This document shows, in pieces, positions 63,981-64,000 of a stretch of DNA of 64,000 nt (positions are counted from its first letter, which is position 1; every line of letters begins with the position of its first letter). The stretch lies in NCBI GenBank assembly GCA_020639075.1, contig JACKHI010000001.1, positions 1,364,001 to 1,428,000 on the forward strand, written 5' to 3'. Source of the stretch: Phycisphaerales bacterium (GTDB lineage Bacteria; Planctomycetota; Phycisphaerae; UBA1845; UTPLA1). Both the position numbers and the translations under genes were made by a program. The notes under the pieces were generated by a model. It saw only the letters and a list, made by a program, of their open reading frames with translations, was not told where the DNA came from and ran no database searches.

Positions 63981-64000
63981 ATGTTCACGCATAACGAAAT
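63981..64000 (+). CDS. possible gene start, cut by the window end
   Basis: An ATG at 63981 with GTGGAGGAC upstream (13 bases, a long spacing). Only MFTHNE can be read, so no identification is possible. The call rests only on the ribosome-like site and is weak. Confidence 0.25.

Overview
The window is a GC-rich bacterial chromosome segment that reads like a member of the Planctomycetota, probably Phycisphaerae-like. This is inferred from family content, not from a marker gene. The clues are small proteins opening with the CGYPLxGL zinc ribbon, a pseudopilin with an FADGH motif, very large secreted Cys-rich proteins built from GACC modules and ending in dockerin-like repeats, many secreted or lipoproteins of unknown function, M56/BlaI and ExbBD clusters, and REP-like hairpins in spacers. 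I found no rRNA, tRNA or CRISPR array.

Layout. 1-4.0 kb: the start of panB (cut by the window edge), a lipoprotein, a secreted transglutaminase-like protein and an NAD-dependent epimerase. 4.2-8.9 kb (minus): a beta-barrel (alginate-export-like), a lipoprotein and a FecR-like protein in one probable operon, plus a secreted protein with its own terminator. 9.1-15.1 kb: a secreted serine hydrolase, then a Cpx-like response regulator and histidine kinase flanked on both sides by exported LTxxQ (Spy/CpxP-like) proteins. 15.2-30.8 kb: mixed housekeeping and envelope genes, namely an RD-repeat lipoprotein, a TPR protein, an FlK-type thioesterase, a TolB-like propeller lipoprotein, a YbaK deacylase, QueG, SppA, a double zinc-ribbon protein, a DUF255 thioredoxin-fold protein, a YkgJ cysteine-cluster protein, an AraC regulator and a pseudopilin. 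31.1-36.1 kb: a 1656-residue Cys-rich protein. 36.3-41.0 kb: a membrane protein, YceI, and a cystathionine gamma-lyase/synthase with cystathionine beta-synthase (transsulfuration pair).

41.0-44.3 kb is a mobile, repeat-rich stretch. An IS1380-family element (41930-43504), flanked by CTAG duplications, has split a zinc-ribbon membrane-protein gene. Removing the element and one CTAG restores a continuous 285-codon frame. The transposase Shine-Dalgarno sequence lies inside a predicted hairpin.

44.2-64 kb: an EboB-like metal-dependent hydrolase; an astacin-like protease with calcium-binding repeats and a C-terminal sorting tail; a four-gene ExbB/ExbD (Tol-like) operon in which the last gene fuses a TolB/PD40-type propeller, three membrane segments, a long linker and beta-sandwich domains; a BlaI/M56 sensor pair with a recognisable BlaI-type operator; a second Cys-rich dockerin protein; and nusB followed by ftsY.

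Themes that recur are envelope stress sensing (Cpx-like and BlaI/M56), energised periplasm-spanning machinery (ExbBD) and export of disulfide-rich repeat proteins. The strongest leads are the IS-split gene, the ExbBD propeller fusion, the M56 protein with a non-beta-lactam sensor region, and the GACC/dockerin proteins.
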